From: Trichomonas vaginalis G3
Taxonomy: Eukaryota; Parabasalia; Trichomonadida; Trichomonadidae
Direction of reading: 5' to 3'
Assembly: GCF_026262505.1 (NCBI RefSeq)
Contig: NC_067205.1
Span: forward strand, 15,438,001 to 15,502,000
DNA: 64,000 nucleotides
The translations under genes and the position numbers were made by a program. The notes below the pieces were generated by a model that saw only the letters and a list, made by a program, of their open reading frames with translations, was not told where the DNA came from and did no database searches. Positions 41,496 to 51,705 of the stretch are shown piece after piece; positions within the stretch are counted from its first letter, which is position 1, and each line of letters begins with the position of its first letter.

Positions 41496-43808
41496 TTATA
41501 AAGCTTCATTTACAGGTATTTCATCATCAGTAAATGAATCCTCATTATCGTTTGGTTCAACCTGTTTATATAATCCTTTCATTTCTTCTTTCAAAACATA
41601 ACACCATGTTTGTTTATCGTCTATTCTTCTATGTTTCCTATCACATTTATCCTTAATACTCATTTGGAAATTCTTGTCTTTCATGTCTGATGATTTGCAG
41701 AATAGAGCATTTTTACACGTCATACCTGCACACAATTCATCATAATGTGTATTTATCCATACATCTAAAGGATTTGTTGATAATTCAATTAAATCTTGTT
41801 TGGCTTCAGTCATCGGTATGATTCGTACATTAAATGATGAAAGGTCGTAATTGATAAAATACGTCAGTAAATTATCATAAAATTCCTTTGTGCATGAATC
41901 CATTAAATTCTTGAAGTAATCAAATTGACCCTTAAATTTACCATTAACCCTTAAAACTACGTATCTTCTGTCTCCAACTTCAATTTTGACAGGGTAAACG
42001 TTGTTAGTTACGAAAATGAAGTTTGCAACGTTCTGAGCAGTTCTTCTGGGTTGATTCTTTTCATTAATTCTAATCTCATTATCCGTAATAATTGATTTCA
42101 AAGCGTTGAAGTTTGCGAGTCTGTCTTCACCAACATTCTTGAGTTCATTAAGTACAAGAAACATTTTATTTTCAACTACTGAGTTGAAATTACCCGTTAG
42201 CTCACCTATTTCAGTAATGTTTTTGCATGAATAACCAGCGAGAAGTTCAGAAATAATGTCTGTGAATCTGTTTTTACCTGTTCCCTGAAGTCCTTTCAAA
42301 GTAATTGCTGTTTCATTCTTGATTCCAGGATGTTGAATCATTGATGCAATCCAACCGAGAAGGTATTTATACACTTCATCATTATTATCACAAATGGCTT
42401 CTTTAATGAAATTCATAAACATCTCAATTTTTGAGTAATCAGGCTTTTCGAGAATGTTGTATTTATAACCTTGAAACGTTGAGAAAACATCTGGGGAATC
42501 AGATTTAAAGCAAACACCCTTAACGGTTAATGAGGATAATTGATTTAATAGTACGTCCCATGCTGTTATGGTTTTACCTTCTTCTTTAAATAATTTAATC
42601 ATTTTGAGTGACTCTTTCATGTTTGATTGAAGAACGAATGATATTTGATTCATTTTGTCGTGGATATTATAGTCCTTTTGAATGAAATATTTATTTCCAC
42701 AATCTACAAAACGGATTACACGTGATAAATCCTCAATTACTTCAGAACTGTTTTTATACTGATGATTTTCAGCCTTGCGTCTAATATCTGTTATCAAAAA
42801 CGAGTCATCAAGTTTTATATCAAATGTTATTTTTGGCTTACGTAATAAAGGCAAAACGTATTCATCATAATATTCCTTTTGATATAGTTTTAGAATCTTC
42901 ACCAAAACAAATGGAGAAGTCATTAAATGTGCATATCTACTACGTGCTTTTTCAAAATTACTTTTTGCATTTTCAGTTAAATTGCAGAAGTTATAAACGT
43001 TATCGTATGCTTCATTAATCAAATGATTAGGTAACGAATTAATTGCTTGAAACAGTGTGAATAATGTAACTTCTTTTTCTAAATTCATGTTTCCACCGTC
43101 ATTATGTACTTCAAAATCACTGATGCCATCAACTATGCTCTGGGCAAGTTTATCGTCAATGTTTACATCTTTGTTTTCATTCATTATACTCTTTATTTCT
43201 TCATTCTTCTGTTCAACTCTTACCTTAATATTCAAATCATTTAATATATCATTCACTGTTCTGGTTAATGTTGAATCGTAACTTCCACGAATGAATGAGT
43301 ATGTATTGATTGGTTCTGTTGCATTCTTGCGAACTCTTGAATCAGCCATAACCACTAATGAACGCTTTGAATCATCAATAGAAGTCATTATATCAATATC
43401 ATAATCATTGCAGGAATAACATTTAATCATTCTGTTCGAAACTGCATAGAAGAAATTAGTGTTGCAATAAATGTGAAGACCTCCTGAAGCGGTTTTAACT
43501 ATAACGTCTTTATCCGAAAGTTTTGATAGAATGTCTTTTCTAACCGTTTCTTTAAGTTCATCATTGTATGATTTATTGATATCGACATCTATAATCGTTA
43601 AATTTGATATTTTATTTACTAATAAAGCCATACCAGTTTTCCTTCCTCTTCCTCCATCATGTTTGAGGTAGTTGTGTAAATCAATCTTGTTTTCACCAAT
43701 TCTTTCGTTGAGGGTTTTAGTTTCTACCACAACTAATTCCTCAACTAATGAATCAATAACTTTTTCATCAGAAACGATAAAGTTGCTGCTGTTGTTTGTT
43801 GCTGTCAT
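41496..43808 (-). CDS. Primase-helicase: AEP-like primase plus superfamily 3 helicase
   Basis: 770 residues, intact. The N-terminal domain shows archaeo-eukaryotic primase/PrimPol motifs: IIDVDIN (D74, D76) and TASGGLHIY (~107-114). The C-terminal half is a D5/SF3 helicase: Walker A GLQGTGKN (506-513), Walker B FLVLNELKN, then motif C NFIFVTNN and an arginine finger region GDRRYVVLRV. A Cys/His-containing tail (CKNALFCKSSDMKD) follows. It would prime and unwind element DNA. Typical Polintons rely on protein priming and lack such a gene, while virophages and Polinton-like viruses have one. It is undamaged while neighbours are broken, and sits between inverted repeat blocks. Confidence 0.85.
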   Translation of the reverse strand: MTATNNSSNFIVSDEKVIDSLVEELVVVETKTLNERIGENKIDLHNYLKHDGGRGRKTGMALLVNKISNLTIIDVDINKSYNDELKETVRKDILSKLSDKDVIVKTASGGLHIYCNTNFFYAVSNRMIKCYSCNDYDIDIMTSIDDSKRSLVVMADSRVRKNATEPINTYSFIRGSYDSTLTRTVNDILNDLNIKVRVEQKNEEIKSIMNENKDVNIDDKLAQSIVDGISDFEVHNDGGNMNLEKEVTLFTLFQAINSLPNHLINEAYDNVYNFCNLTENAKSNFEKARSRYAHLMTSPFVLVKILKLYQKEYYDEYVLPLLRKPKITFDIKLDDSFLITDIRRKAENHQYKNSSEVIEDLSRVIRFVDCGNKYFIQKDYNIHDKMNQISFVLQSNMKESLKMIKLFKEEGKTITAWDVLLNQLSSLTVKGVCFKSDSPDVFSTFQGYKYNILEKPDYSKIEMFMNFIKEAICDNNDEVYKYLLGWIASMIQHPGIKNETAITLKGLQGTGKNRFTDIISELLAGYSCKNITEIGELTGNFNSVVENKMFLVLNELKNVGEDRLANFNALKSIITDNEIRINEKNQPRRTAQNVANFIFVTNNVYPVKIEVGDRRYVVLRVNGKFKGQFDYFKNLMDSCTKEFYDNLLTYFINYDLSSFNVRIIPMTEAKQDLIELSTNPLDVWINTHYDELCAGMTCKNALFCKSSDMKDKNFQMSIKDKCDRKHRRIDDKQTWCYVLKEEMKGLYKQVEPNDNEDSFTDDEIPVNEAL

Positions 43809-43876
43809 TTATATAGGAATAAAAAAATAAAAAATAATTTTAAAACTAACTTTATTTTTGGGCTGCATCAAATTTC

Positions 43877-44101
43877 CTGTGTTGTTGTCAAAATGTCATG
43901 TTGTCATCATTTTTAAGAGAAGTTAATTGACATGGTAGCACCTTCAGTTCTTCAAAAATAATTAATTATTGAATAACCTAAAATCATTAATGAAAACATA
44001 AACGATAACATTTATTTCCTGTGTTGTTGTCAAAATGTCATGTTGTCATCATTTTTAAGAGAAGATAATTGACATGGTAGCACATGGTAACATGGTAGCA
44101 C
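43877..44101. repeat. Right repeat block, inverted relative to 41263-41474
   Basis: Two diverged copies in inverse orientation (about 43881-43942 and 44019-44101) with CATGGTAGCACATGGTAACA at the outer edge and GTCAAAATGTCATGTTGTCA inside. The spacer also inverts the left block's GAAGAACTGAAGGT. Similarity to the left block is high but not perfect, and the inner flank (CCTGTGTTGTTG) differs from the left CAGGAGGAAGG. Confidence 0.85.
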
Positions 44102-44109
44102 TGAAAAAA

Positions 44110-44382
44110 TTAAATTTGGATTGAGTTTAAAAATTCATCTTTATTAAATTCATCTCTTCCAATCAATTTATTTATTCTATTAAATTCGTTTATTTTTGCT
44201 TCACTCAGTTTAAGGATTGAACGGTAAGTTTCTAATTTTTCGATTATTTCTTTCCTCTCTTTATCGTTTTCAGCCCCACCGCATTGCGGCTTCTTTTTGT
44301 AATAGCATATTTTTGATTTAATTCTGTTTAGTTTCTTTTTATATTCATCGTCAGGACTCTTGGCTGCTTTGTTGTCACTCAT
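44110..44382 (-). CDS. Small coiled-coil Maverick protein
   Basis: 90 residues, Lys/Glu-rich, almost wholly helical, with a central CYYKKKPQCGG turn containing the only two cysteines. The leader (TTTTTTTATTTCGTAAGAAATG) matches that of the gene starting at 51099. Unknown function; lies between the repeat block and the integrase. Confidence 0.5.
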   Translation of the reverse strand: MSDNKAAKSPDDEYKKKLNRIKSKICYYKKKPQCGGAENDKERKEIIEKLETYRSILKLSEAKINEFNRINKLIGRDEFNKDEFLNSIQI

Positions 44383-44401
44383 TTCTTACGAAATAAAAAA
44401 A

Positions 44402-45984
44402 TTAAATATTATTTAAATATAATGGAGTAATAAAATAAATCGGAATTTCTATTAATTTATTGTCAACTTCAACTAATGCATTGCCGTTAATATATCTAAC
44501 AAATTCAGCTATTGTGTCAAATCTTCGTCTTCTTTTTGTCATTGATTTATCAGTTTTTCCATAATCGAGATGAATCAAAACTTTATCCCCTTGTTTAAAA
44601 TTCATGAGCCCGAATTAATTTGTTCACGTTTAACATCATTCAACCTTTCCATTTGCTTTCTAATATATTCCCATTCTTTTGAAATATCATTTTTCATTTC
44701 CACTGGTTTCATGTTTATAGTTCTATGCCATGTATTATTGTAATAATATACTAACTGCTGTATGATGGAGTCATGATTTCCATCCCAGTATATCCGGCCG
44801 TTAACCCCTAACGCATCTCTAAGAGTTCTCATTACTGCATCAACTATTTTATTATGAAACGTATATGGAGAGGATGAAAAGAAAAAATTAATTTGTGGGA
44901 AATAATGAGCCATAGCTGCCTGAAATCCTTTATCACCATCACCCCTGATATTATCTACTCTTTCATGATCTAGTAAGTATTGTATAGCTCTTCTTGTTTC
45001 CTGTTCTGTTTTCCCTTTCACCGGAATGCAATATAAATATCTAGTGTTAATGTTAATGGTCAATAAATAAGTAACGTTTCCTTTTGAATATTCCAGATGA
45101 TCGATTTCGTATGAATATGGATATGGAGCAAATGAAGGGCGACTAAATTTTTCCTTTAACGGTTGAATTTTCGGGTCAATTGGTTTATTTAATATCTTGA
45201 AATCCTTTTTAAAATCTTTTTGTTCTTTAATGTTTGAAATGGATATAATAAAGTGAATGATGAAGGATTAACTGAAGGAGGAGGTACTGTCGTTGGAGGT
45301 TTTGGTATTGCAAGTGGTTTAATTTTATCTGCTTTGATTTTGGATGATGAAGTTTTGGATTTCATTCCTTCATTAATTCTGGATGTATTCTATTCATTTG
45401 TTTTAAATATGTTGTATATAAAGGTTTGATATACTTTCCCGCTTCGAGTTTATGTTGAAGGATGAATTCCAAAAGTTGATCTTCATTTAAAAGTCGGGCT
45501 GAATATGGTTTAACTAATGAATCATAAATTAAAGCTTGTGCTTCATTTATGGTCTGAAGGACCTGGGCGTTTTGCACCTTTAGCTGTTGAACATTTGCTA
45601 CTTTCTCTTTTGGTGTTGTTTTCGGCTTTTTCTTCTTTTGTTTTTGTTCCTTTGGCTTTTGCGGCTCAGGATTATATAATTTATATAATTCATCAATATC
45701 TTCTTCTGTTAATACTTTATTTTTGAAATCTTTCAACTGTTTAAGTTGTGATTTAGTTTTTCCCTTTGTATATTCATTATTTTTAATTTTGTCTTTAATT
45801 TTAGAAATTATTTTATCATGATATTTCAAAATTTCATTTTTATAATACGAATAATAATAATCCATATCATCACCTGTTATATTTTATTATGTTTTTGGAG
45901 ATATGATTTTAATTCATAATAATTAAGAAAATTTTGATTAAGTACTAAATCATCAATTAAATTTTCTAAATCTGCGTTATCCAT
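44402..45984 (-). pseudogene. Maverick integrase (retroviral type, RVE), several frameshifts
   Basis: Read leftward: the ATG at 45984 opens MDNADLENLIDDL with the usual leader; a shift near 45875 leads to 167 residues (45865-45362); another near 45350 gives a Pro-rich linker; a third near 45250 leads to the catalytic core. The core shows YSYEIDHLEY (first Asp), NIRGDGDKGFQAA (second Asp) and NKIVDAVMRTLRDAL (third acidic residue). The core ends at 44602, and an ATGA overlap leads to a 67-residue C-terminal module (44605-44402) beginning NFKQGDKVLIH with an SH3/chromo-like beta pattern. The last junction could be a fourth frameshift or a true separate gene. It inserts the element and makes the 6-bp duplication. 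Confidence 0.75.
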
Positions 45985-46008
45985 TTATATAAAAATAAAA
46001 TAAATGTT

Positions 46009-46467
46009 TTAAGGGTGGCCACCTCTTTGAATCATAGTATCAAAACCATTATTTACATATTGAATCGCATCATTAACGGTTCCTCCTTCTAAAACGGTAT
46101 CAAATGGTGGAGTCCAGATTTCCTGATGATGATCATAAAATCCAGCAAAATTAACCGTATTATTAGGTAAAATATGAATCTCAGCGGTATATCTTCTATC
46201 TAAATTTGGATGCCTTATATGTATACCATTACTGCCCGGATAAAATCTCAAACCTTGATTTTGTTGACGCATCAAATTATTGAAATTTCTTTCTTCAGGG
46301 GTGAATGTTCTTCTCCGTTGACGTTGTGGTGGTGGTGGTGGTCGTTGTTGCGGCTGTTGATGCTGTGGTGGGATTTGAAAAATTCGTTGTGGTTGATTAT
46401 TTGGAATCTGAAAGTTAAAACCATTTGGTATAAATCGATTTGGTTCCTTTTGTCTCTTCTGTGGCAT
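46009..46467 (-). CDS. Pro/Gln/Arg-rich Maverick protein
   Basis: 152 residues, intact. The first 55 residues are Pro/Gln-rich ending in PPPPPQRQRRRTFTPEER; the rest is a small beta-rich domain (RRYTAEIHILPNNTVNFAGF). The basic proline-rich arm suggests a nucleic-acid- or capsid-binding role. Leader TTTTATTTTTAATAAAATG fits. Family not recognised. Confidence 0.55.
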   Translation of the reverse strand: MPQKRQKEPNRFIPNGFNFQIPNNQPQRIFQIPPQHQQPQQRPPPPPQRQRRRTFTPEERNFNNLMRQQNQGLRFYPGSNGIHIRHPNLDRRYTAEIHILPNNTVNFAGFYDHHQEIWTPPFDTVLEGGTVNDAIQYVNNGFDTMIQRGGHP

Positions 46468-46495
46468 TTTATTAAAAATAAAATTTTAAATTGTA

Positions 46496-49400
46496 TTAAA
46501 TAAATGGCATACAACATCCATTTTCACAACATACAGCCTTAGTGTGTGCTCCTGTTAATGCAGTCTTACCGATTGTTAAGCGAGTCATTGACCCGTTTTT
46601 AAGTTGTAAATTAATATTCTGACCATCAAATATCACTTTATCATTTATTATATCCAAATAATTTTTAGGTGTTAATTGTTTATTTTGTCGTAAACTAACA
46701 CCTTTCATTTTTTGTGCAATCTTTTTAAAATCACTTCCATCAATTGAACCGTTGAATGATGTATAACACTTAGGGCATAAAGCAACCATGTTATCACCTT
46801 GTTTCTCAATTGCTAAACCCAATAACTTCTTTCTCATGTGCTTTTTCTTCAGCTTTATTCTTTAATTTAGGTTTAAATTTCTCATCAAAACAGAAGAAAT
46901 CAAATGGTGCGAATTTGAAAATGTTTTTATCATAAAATTGTTTATCGGTAACAATTGCTTGAAATGCTTGAGTGTTAGGAAGATTTGGATCGCCAGCGAT
47001 TGCCCAATAAGATGAATCAGTATCACCTTCAATGAAATGAAAACGATTAACATTCAAGCATTTATACATAAAATCATAAATGAAAACCAAATACCAGTAT
47101 TTAGCATTATCTAAAGTGAAGAATGCCTCTTGTAAACATGTATCACATCTATAAAATCTATCTTTAAGCATCACTTGATATGTATCTCACCTATTTCTCT
47201 TATGTTTTTAAACTTATTTGACATACATGCAACGCGTGCCTTCTGTGCATTCATTATTTTAGTCTTTGCGTAATTTTGTGTATTCATTGCATCGTAACCA
47301 TATGATCCATTAAGTGAAATCTTGCAAAATAAACTTTTTCCTTTATTTCCTTCTAATTCAGCCTTTTGTCTTTCGTTCATAAATTCGTTCGCAAATTCAT
47401 TAAAACAAGTGTTTTTAGTAAATGTTAAAATTGATTGAATATCATCGATGATAAAATGAAATCTGTCTATTAGATACCAAAGATAATAAGAAGAAAATGG
47501 TTGATATTGGTTGTGTGTTGATGCTAACTGAGTTAATTTCCTCTGTTTCTGGTCAACTGGTAGATTGTTTGATTTCATGTAATTATACATAAAACTGCCA
47601 ATTGTTTTTTCATCTGTGATAATATCTAAGTTTCTTATTATCGGTAAAAAGTTTATGTAATCATTAATGTATTTTTCATCAATGTGACCCTTTACTTCAG
47701 CCACGAATAAAGTATTTTTCTTCTAATTATTCCCAGTGCTTTTGCTTTCTTTGTTGCTGTATCACAAATGATAACACCATTCAATCTTCCCGGCATATAC
47801 ATTTTATGGTCAGTATATTGAATGAAATCATGAGGATTAGATGAAAATGATGAAGGATATAATGAATTAAAATCAACACCAACGAAATGAGTCATAATGT
47901 TGGTGGTGTCCTCATTTGATACAGTTTTAGTTTCTGGATTATATGAAAGTTTATTAATGTGCGTGATTCCTTTAAGATTTACTCTATGTTGAACATTTGA
48001 TAGACCACCAGTAATTCCATTACGGAGAATGTGATAAGCTTCAACTGAATCTAAAGTCATTGGTAAATTATTTTTTAATGCATAATTTCTTAAATTGATT
48101 CTTAAACGTTGAACATCTTCATCTTTATTTGATTTTACGACATTGCAATAACAACACATTAACTGACAATTTTCTTTGGTATGTGGTTTTTCATTATCGA
48201 TTCTATCCAATGTTGGTTTATTTGCATATGTAAACGCTTTACCACACATTTTGCATTTAGATGAAAGGATTAAATCGTGATAGTATTGAAAATCATCCAT
48301 TGAAACATTATTTTTAGTATCTCTTTCTGCTTTTTCATCTTGTTTCTTATATGATTCAATTTTATATTTCCAATACTTTTTCGTTAATTCAAAACTTGAT
48401 TCTATCTCTTCCTCAGGATATTTTTCATTAGGATTAAAGTCTTTATATGCTAAAGCGTAACGAATCATTGAAGCATTCGATGATAAAGAAAGATTATGAA
48501 GCATGTCAATTTTATAAACAAATGTTTCTTCAATAATTTTATCGATTGGGTCAATCATAATTTCAACATCTTTATTGCAATAATGAATAAAATATTCTAA
48601 TCTATTCTTAAAATTTTTAGCATCATTGAGATATATTTGATAATCACTATCTGATATAGTTTCTTGAGTTAATGCTGAATAAAATGAATCTTGAGTGAAT
48701 GGTTCCACTTTATATAATTCTTCTTCGTAATTTCCCACGTGATGAATTGATAAGGGAAAAAGGATTTAACACGTGATTTATTGTTTCCGAAATCTTGAGT
48801 GAATTGGTCTAATGTCCCACCCGCTATATAATTTCTGATGTCAATAAATCTCAATTCATATGGAACGTTTGTTTTCTTTACAATGATTTGCTTAAATTGT
48901 GAAGATGAACCCAGCATTGATTTTATTTTCCATTTTGCAGTGTTTAAATCACGAAGAATTAAATTTAAATCAAACTTTCCCGAATTAAAACCTATGATAT
49001 TCACTTTATTGAATTCCTCATCTAGAAGTTCTTTAAATGCTTCCTTCTGTTTTTCATTTAATGTTTGCGACTTCAATAATTCATTGTATTGACTCATATT
49101 TGATTCAACAACTAATGAACAGGTTGAAAATAAAAACTCAATCCAATCAGAAATAAAAGAATCACTCGAAGTTAAGCAAAAATTCCTCGTATATGTTTTT
49201 ATCATTTAATTTAACCGTTGATGATACCATGAATGGTTTTTAAGTAAGCATTCAAAGTTGCACACTCAGAAAGTTGTAATTCTTCTTTAGTCTCTAATGT
49301 TTCAAAGTCAAAAGTAATATAATATCTTGTCGGTTTATAAATATTTCTGCAAATTGTGAGCTAATAACCACTGATATATCTTCTGTTTCGTAATATGTGG

Positions 49401-49943
49401 TGCATATGGTTGCTGTGTCTTTTGCAACTGAACGTCTTGAATTAATCTTCCATTATTTTCTTTACATTTCTCACAATGCTTTAAAAATCTTCTTTGGTTT
49501 TTCCTTTCTGGATCATCGCGGATAGAATAAACTTCTTCTTTACAATATGGACAAACTTTATAGCCGGTGAGTGCTTCAACGTCTGTTATTCTGTCAGCGT
49601 GAAGTTTTCCACATGGACTCTGTGTTAATAAAATATTTACTGTTTCAAATTCTGGATCTATCATTATTGATTCCACTAATGGAAAGTCTACCTTATTTAT
49701 GTCCACGTCTTCTGGTTGAGGATCACAATAATAGAAATCAATATTAACATTTAACATTCTCGCTAATCTCTCACTTTCTGATGAAATGTCAAACCCTTCA
49801 TATGCATCTATTGCTTCATTTAAATAGCTTCTACGAGTTTTAGGATTAGCACCATCAGGAATGTTATAGAAGCGTTTAAATAACCTTCTACCTTCTGCTC
49901 TAATTTGATTATCATTCATTTTAGCTGTTCCGTTTTTGTTCAT
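46496..49943 (-). pseudogene. Protein-primed family B DNA polymerase with HNH-like insert, about six frameshifts
   Basis: Consecutive frames read leftward: an N-terminal domain (49943-49335) with a CPYC...CEKC zinc pair; Exo I (YITFDFETLE, ~49300); Exo II (VNIIGFNSGKFDLN, ~48960); Exo III (YCNKDVEIM, ~48570); a zinc/HNH-like insert (~48270-48110); motif A (DFNSLYPS, ~47860); the protein-priming insert; motif B (KISLNGSYGY, ~47310); motif C (EGDTDSS, ~47010); and a C-terminal cysteine pair (CPKC). All polymerase and 3'-5' exonuclease active-site residues are present despite frame breaks near 49335, 49215, 48740, 47700, 47174 and 46830. The enzyme copies the element using a terminal protein as primer. 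Confidence 0.85.
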
Positions 49944-49992
49944 TTATGTAAGAATAAAAAATTAAAAAATAAATAAAAATAAAGTTTATTTT

Positions 49993-51099
49993 TTAAAACC
50001 CATAAAATAAATTAAGAACACATAAATTTTTATCATCTGCGACGTGACGAATACATTTTAATTTACTCAAGAATGCGTACCCTGATACATTAAATCTAAT
50101 TCCTGTCTTATTTAATTTCACAACTTTGAAAAGGAATGTATGAATAGCTATAAAATGATGAGAAGATGTTTTATGGGTTGCTTCCATTTTTTCTGAAATA
50201 AATGAATAAATATAATGCTTATACGTTTTCATATCTTTTATATTCTTAATAACGAATGGTATAGACCTTTCCACTTCGTCTTCCTTCGGTGCTGTTCTTT
50301 CATATGAAACATTATTGGTATCTTCAATAATGAAACCACAATCACACAAAATTTTATAGGTTCCAATGGTTTCTTTTGATATTTTATCTAATAAATCAAA
50401 AACTTTATCAACACCTGTGCATTTATTTAAATAATAATTTGTGTAAATATCATGATCTTCTTTCTTAATCGTATTAGTTGCATATGTCACGTTTTTAAGA
50501 GCTTTTTTGAATTTTTCGGAATCTAAAGGTGGTGAAAGTAGGATACAGGGGTATTCTTCATTATCAATAAATTGTAACTTATGTTTACGAATAAATTTAG
50601 TACCTTCTTCTGAAAGTGTTTCGTCTATTTCACCATCTAATAAATTTTGTGTTGATTCTGAGACATAATTTTTATATCTTTCTTCATGAGATTTCTGAAC
50701 TTCTGATTCTGAAGCTGGGATATTCATTAAACCCTCTACTTCATTTTCATTATATTTTTCAACTTCTCTTAATTCCTTAATTCTTTCATCTATTTCATCT
50801 CTTATTTTTTTCAGTCTTTCAATTTCATTGTATTCATCATCTTTAATCCGTTCTTCATAATATTCGGGGAAAACATTAGGTTCTTTAGGTTTTTCTTCTT
50901 CAGATGTGGGATATAAGAAATTTATAACATCATCTTTATTCATTTTTCCATCATAATCTAAATCATTTAATAACTCCGCGAATTTTTTACAATTTCTTAA
51001 ATAATATTTATCAACTTCATAACCTACCTCCTCTAATATATCCTTTATTTCCTCGTTTGTGAATCCTAATTTTTTAACGTTGTTAGTTTTGACGCTCAT
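49993..51099 (-). CDS. Maverick protein with EF-hand-like loop and coiled coil, unknown function
   Basis: 368 residues from ATG 51099; an ATG 9 nt upstream is rejected because the leader-to-start distance then departs from the gene at 44382, which has nearly the same leader. Residues 46-57 (DLDYDGKMNKDD) match a calcium-binding EF-hand loop except for Asp at position 12. A coiled coil follows (~90-125, RLKKIRDEIDERIKELREVE), then an acidic stretch and a C-terminal domain with a KILCDCGFI motif. It sits between the polymerase and the right end. A terminal-protein or polymerase-accessory role is possible but unproven. Confidence 0.5.
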   Translation of the reverse strand: MSVKTNNVKKLGFTNEEIKDILEEVGYEVDKYYLRNCKKFAELLNDLDYDGKMNKDDVINFLYPTSEEEKPKEPNVFPEYYEERIKDDEYNEIERLKKIRDEIDERIKELREVEKYNENEVEGLMNIPASESEVQKSHEERYKNYVSESTQNLLDGEIDETLSEEGTKFIRKHKLQFIDNEEYPCILLSPPLDSEKFKKALKNVTYATNTIKKEDHDIYTNYYLNKCTGVDKVFDLLDKISKETIGTYKILCDCGFIIEDTNNVSYERTAPKEDEVERSIPFVIKNIKDMKTYKHYIYSFISEKMEATHKTSSHHFIAIHTFLFKVVKLNKTGIRFNVSGYAFLSKLKCIRHVADDKNLCVLNLFYGF

Positions 51100-51181
51100 T
51101 TCATACAAAATAAAAAAATAAAATAATAAACATAACTAAGTTTTAATTTTTCGTAAGACATGAATTTTTAAAGTTTATTTT

Positions 51182-51562
51182 TTATTCATGAAAATAATTA
51201 TTTCTAATTTCTTTTACTCTCTCGTATATACTAGATTTAAAGAATTCAGAACATTTCCCATAATCTCCTAAATGTTTTCTTATCTTATTGGTTTTCCATT
51301 CATTATATGAAACTGTATAAACTTTATCTTTATCTTTGCATCTTTCATCACTTCCAATATATTTATATCTCAGTTTTGATTTAGCATTTTCATATTCATT
51401 AGCGTTTAATAATTCACAGTCTTCCTTTTTAAATTGATGTTTAAGATATTCAGGATTAACAATTCTATAATATTGCTTCCCTTTAAATCTTTGAATATAA
51501 ACAGGAACACCATCCTCTAAAATTCGATAATCTATTTTATCTGGTTTTACTTGTTGGGTCAT
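51182..51562 (-). CDS. Maverick protein expressed from the right terminal repeat
   Basis: 126 residues, intact, basic, with two YRI/YKYIGS-type beta segments and conserved-looking cysteines at the centre. The ATG abuts the inner end of the terminal inverted repeat, so its leader (TTTATTTTTTTATCTTTTAT) is entirely inside the repeat. Unknown family. Confidence 0.55.
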   Translation of the reverse strand: MTQQVKPDKIDYRILEDGVPVYIQRFKGKQYYRIVNPEYLKHQFKKEDCELLNANEYENAKSKLRYKYIGSDERCKDKDKVYTVSYNEWKTNKIRKHLGDYGKCSEFFKSSIYERVKEIRNNYFHE

Positions 51563-51699
51563 TTATAAAAGATAAAAAAATAAATTATTTTAAAATTAAT
51601 GTTAATTTTTTTAATGATTTATAAATAAATATATTTTAATGCATCGTCTATATATAGATGTAACAAAAAAAGTCACTAAACCCGTCATATCCTACTACT
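51562..51699 (-). repeat. Right terminal inverted repeat of the Maverick
   Basis: 138 bp, complement of 33068-33205 apart from short indels. It ends exactly where the start codon of the 51182-51562 gene begins. The outer end is followed by ACTGTC (51700-51705). Confidence 0.93.
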
Positions 51700-51705
51700 A
51701 CTGTC
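51700..51705 (+). repeat. Right target-site duplication ACTGTC
   Basis: Exact copy of 33062-33067; defines the integration point 168 bp upstream of the next start codon. Confidence 0.92.

Larger units (their letters stand above)
33068..51699. mobile_element. Complete Maverick/Polinton virus-like transposon, 18,632 bp
   Basis: Bounded by 138-bp inverted repeats starting AGTAGTAGGATATGACGGGT and by a 6-bp duplication. It encodes the family hallmarks: protein-primed family B DNA polymerase, retroviral-type integrase, A32-like packaging ATPase and a double jelly-roll-type capsid protein, plus a primase-helicase and a fibre. Structural genes run mostly rightward (33.9-41.2 kb), replication and integration genes leftward (41.5-51.6 kb). 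I see no Ulp1-like maturation protease. Several genes carry frameshifts, so this copy is probably no longer able to move by itself. Confidence 0.95.

Noticed and set aside
41263..44101. CRISPR-like array
   Set aside because: The repeats are long, only two per side and mutually inverted, with no spacer series; not a CRISPR.
41263..44101. Target-site duplication of a nested transposon around the primase-helicase
   Set aside because: Only ACT could be read on both sides and the inverted similarity continues outwards, so no duplication can be claimed.
33068..51699. A Ulp1/adenain-type maturation protease, expected in Polintons
   Set aside because: No His-Asp-Cys pattern was found in any frame of this copy; it may be absent or in a form I could not recognise.
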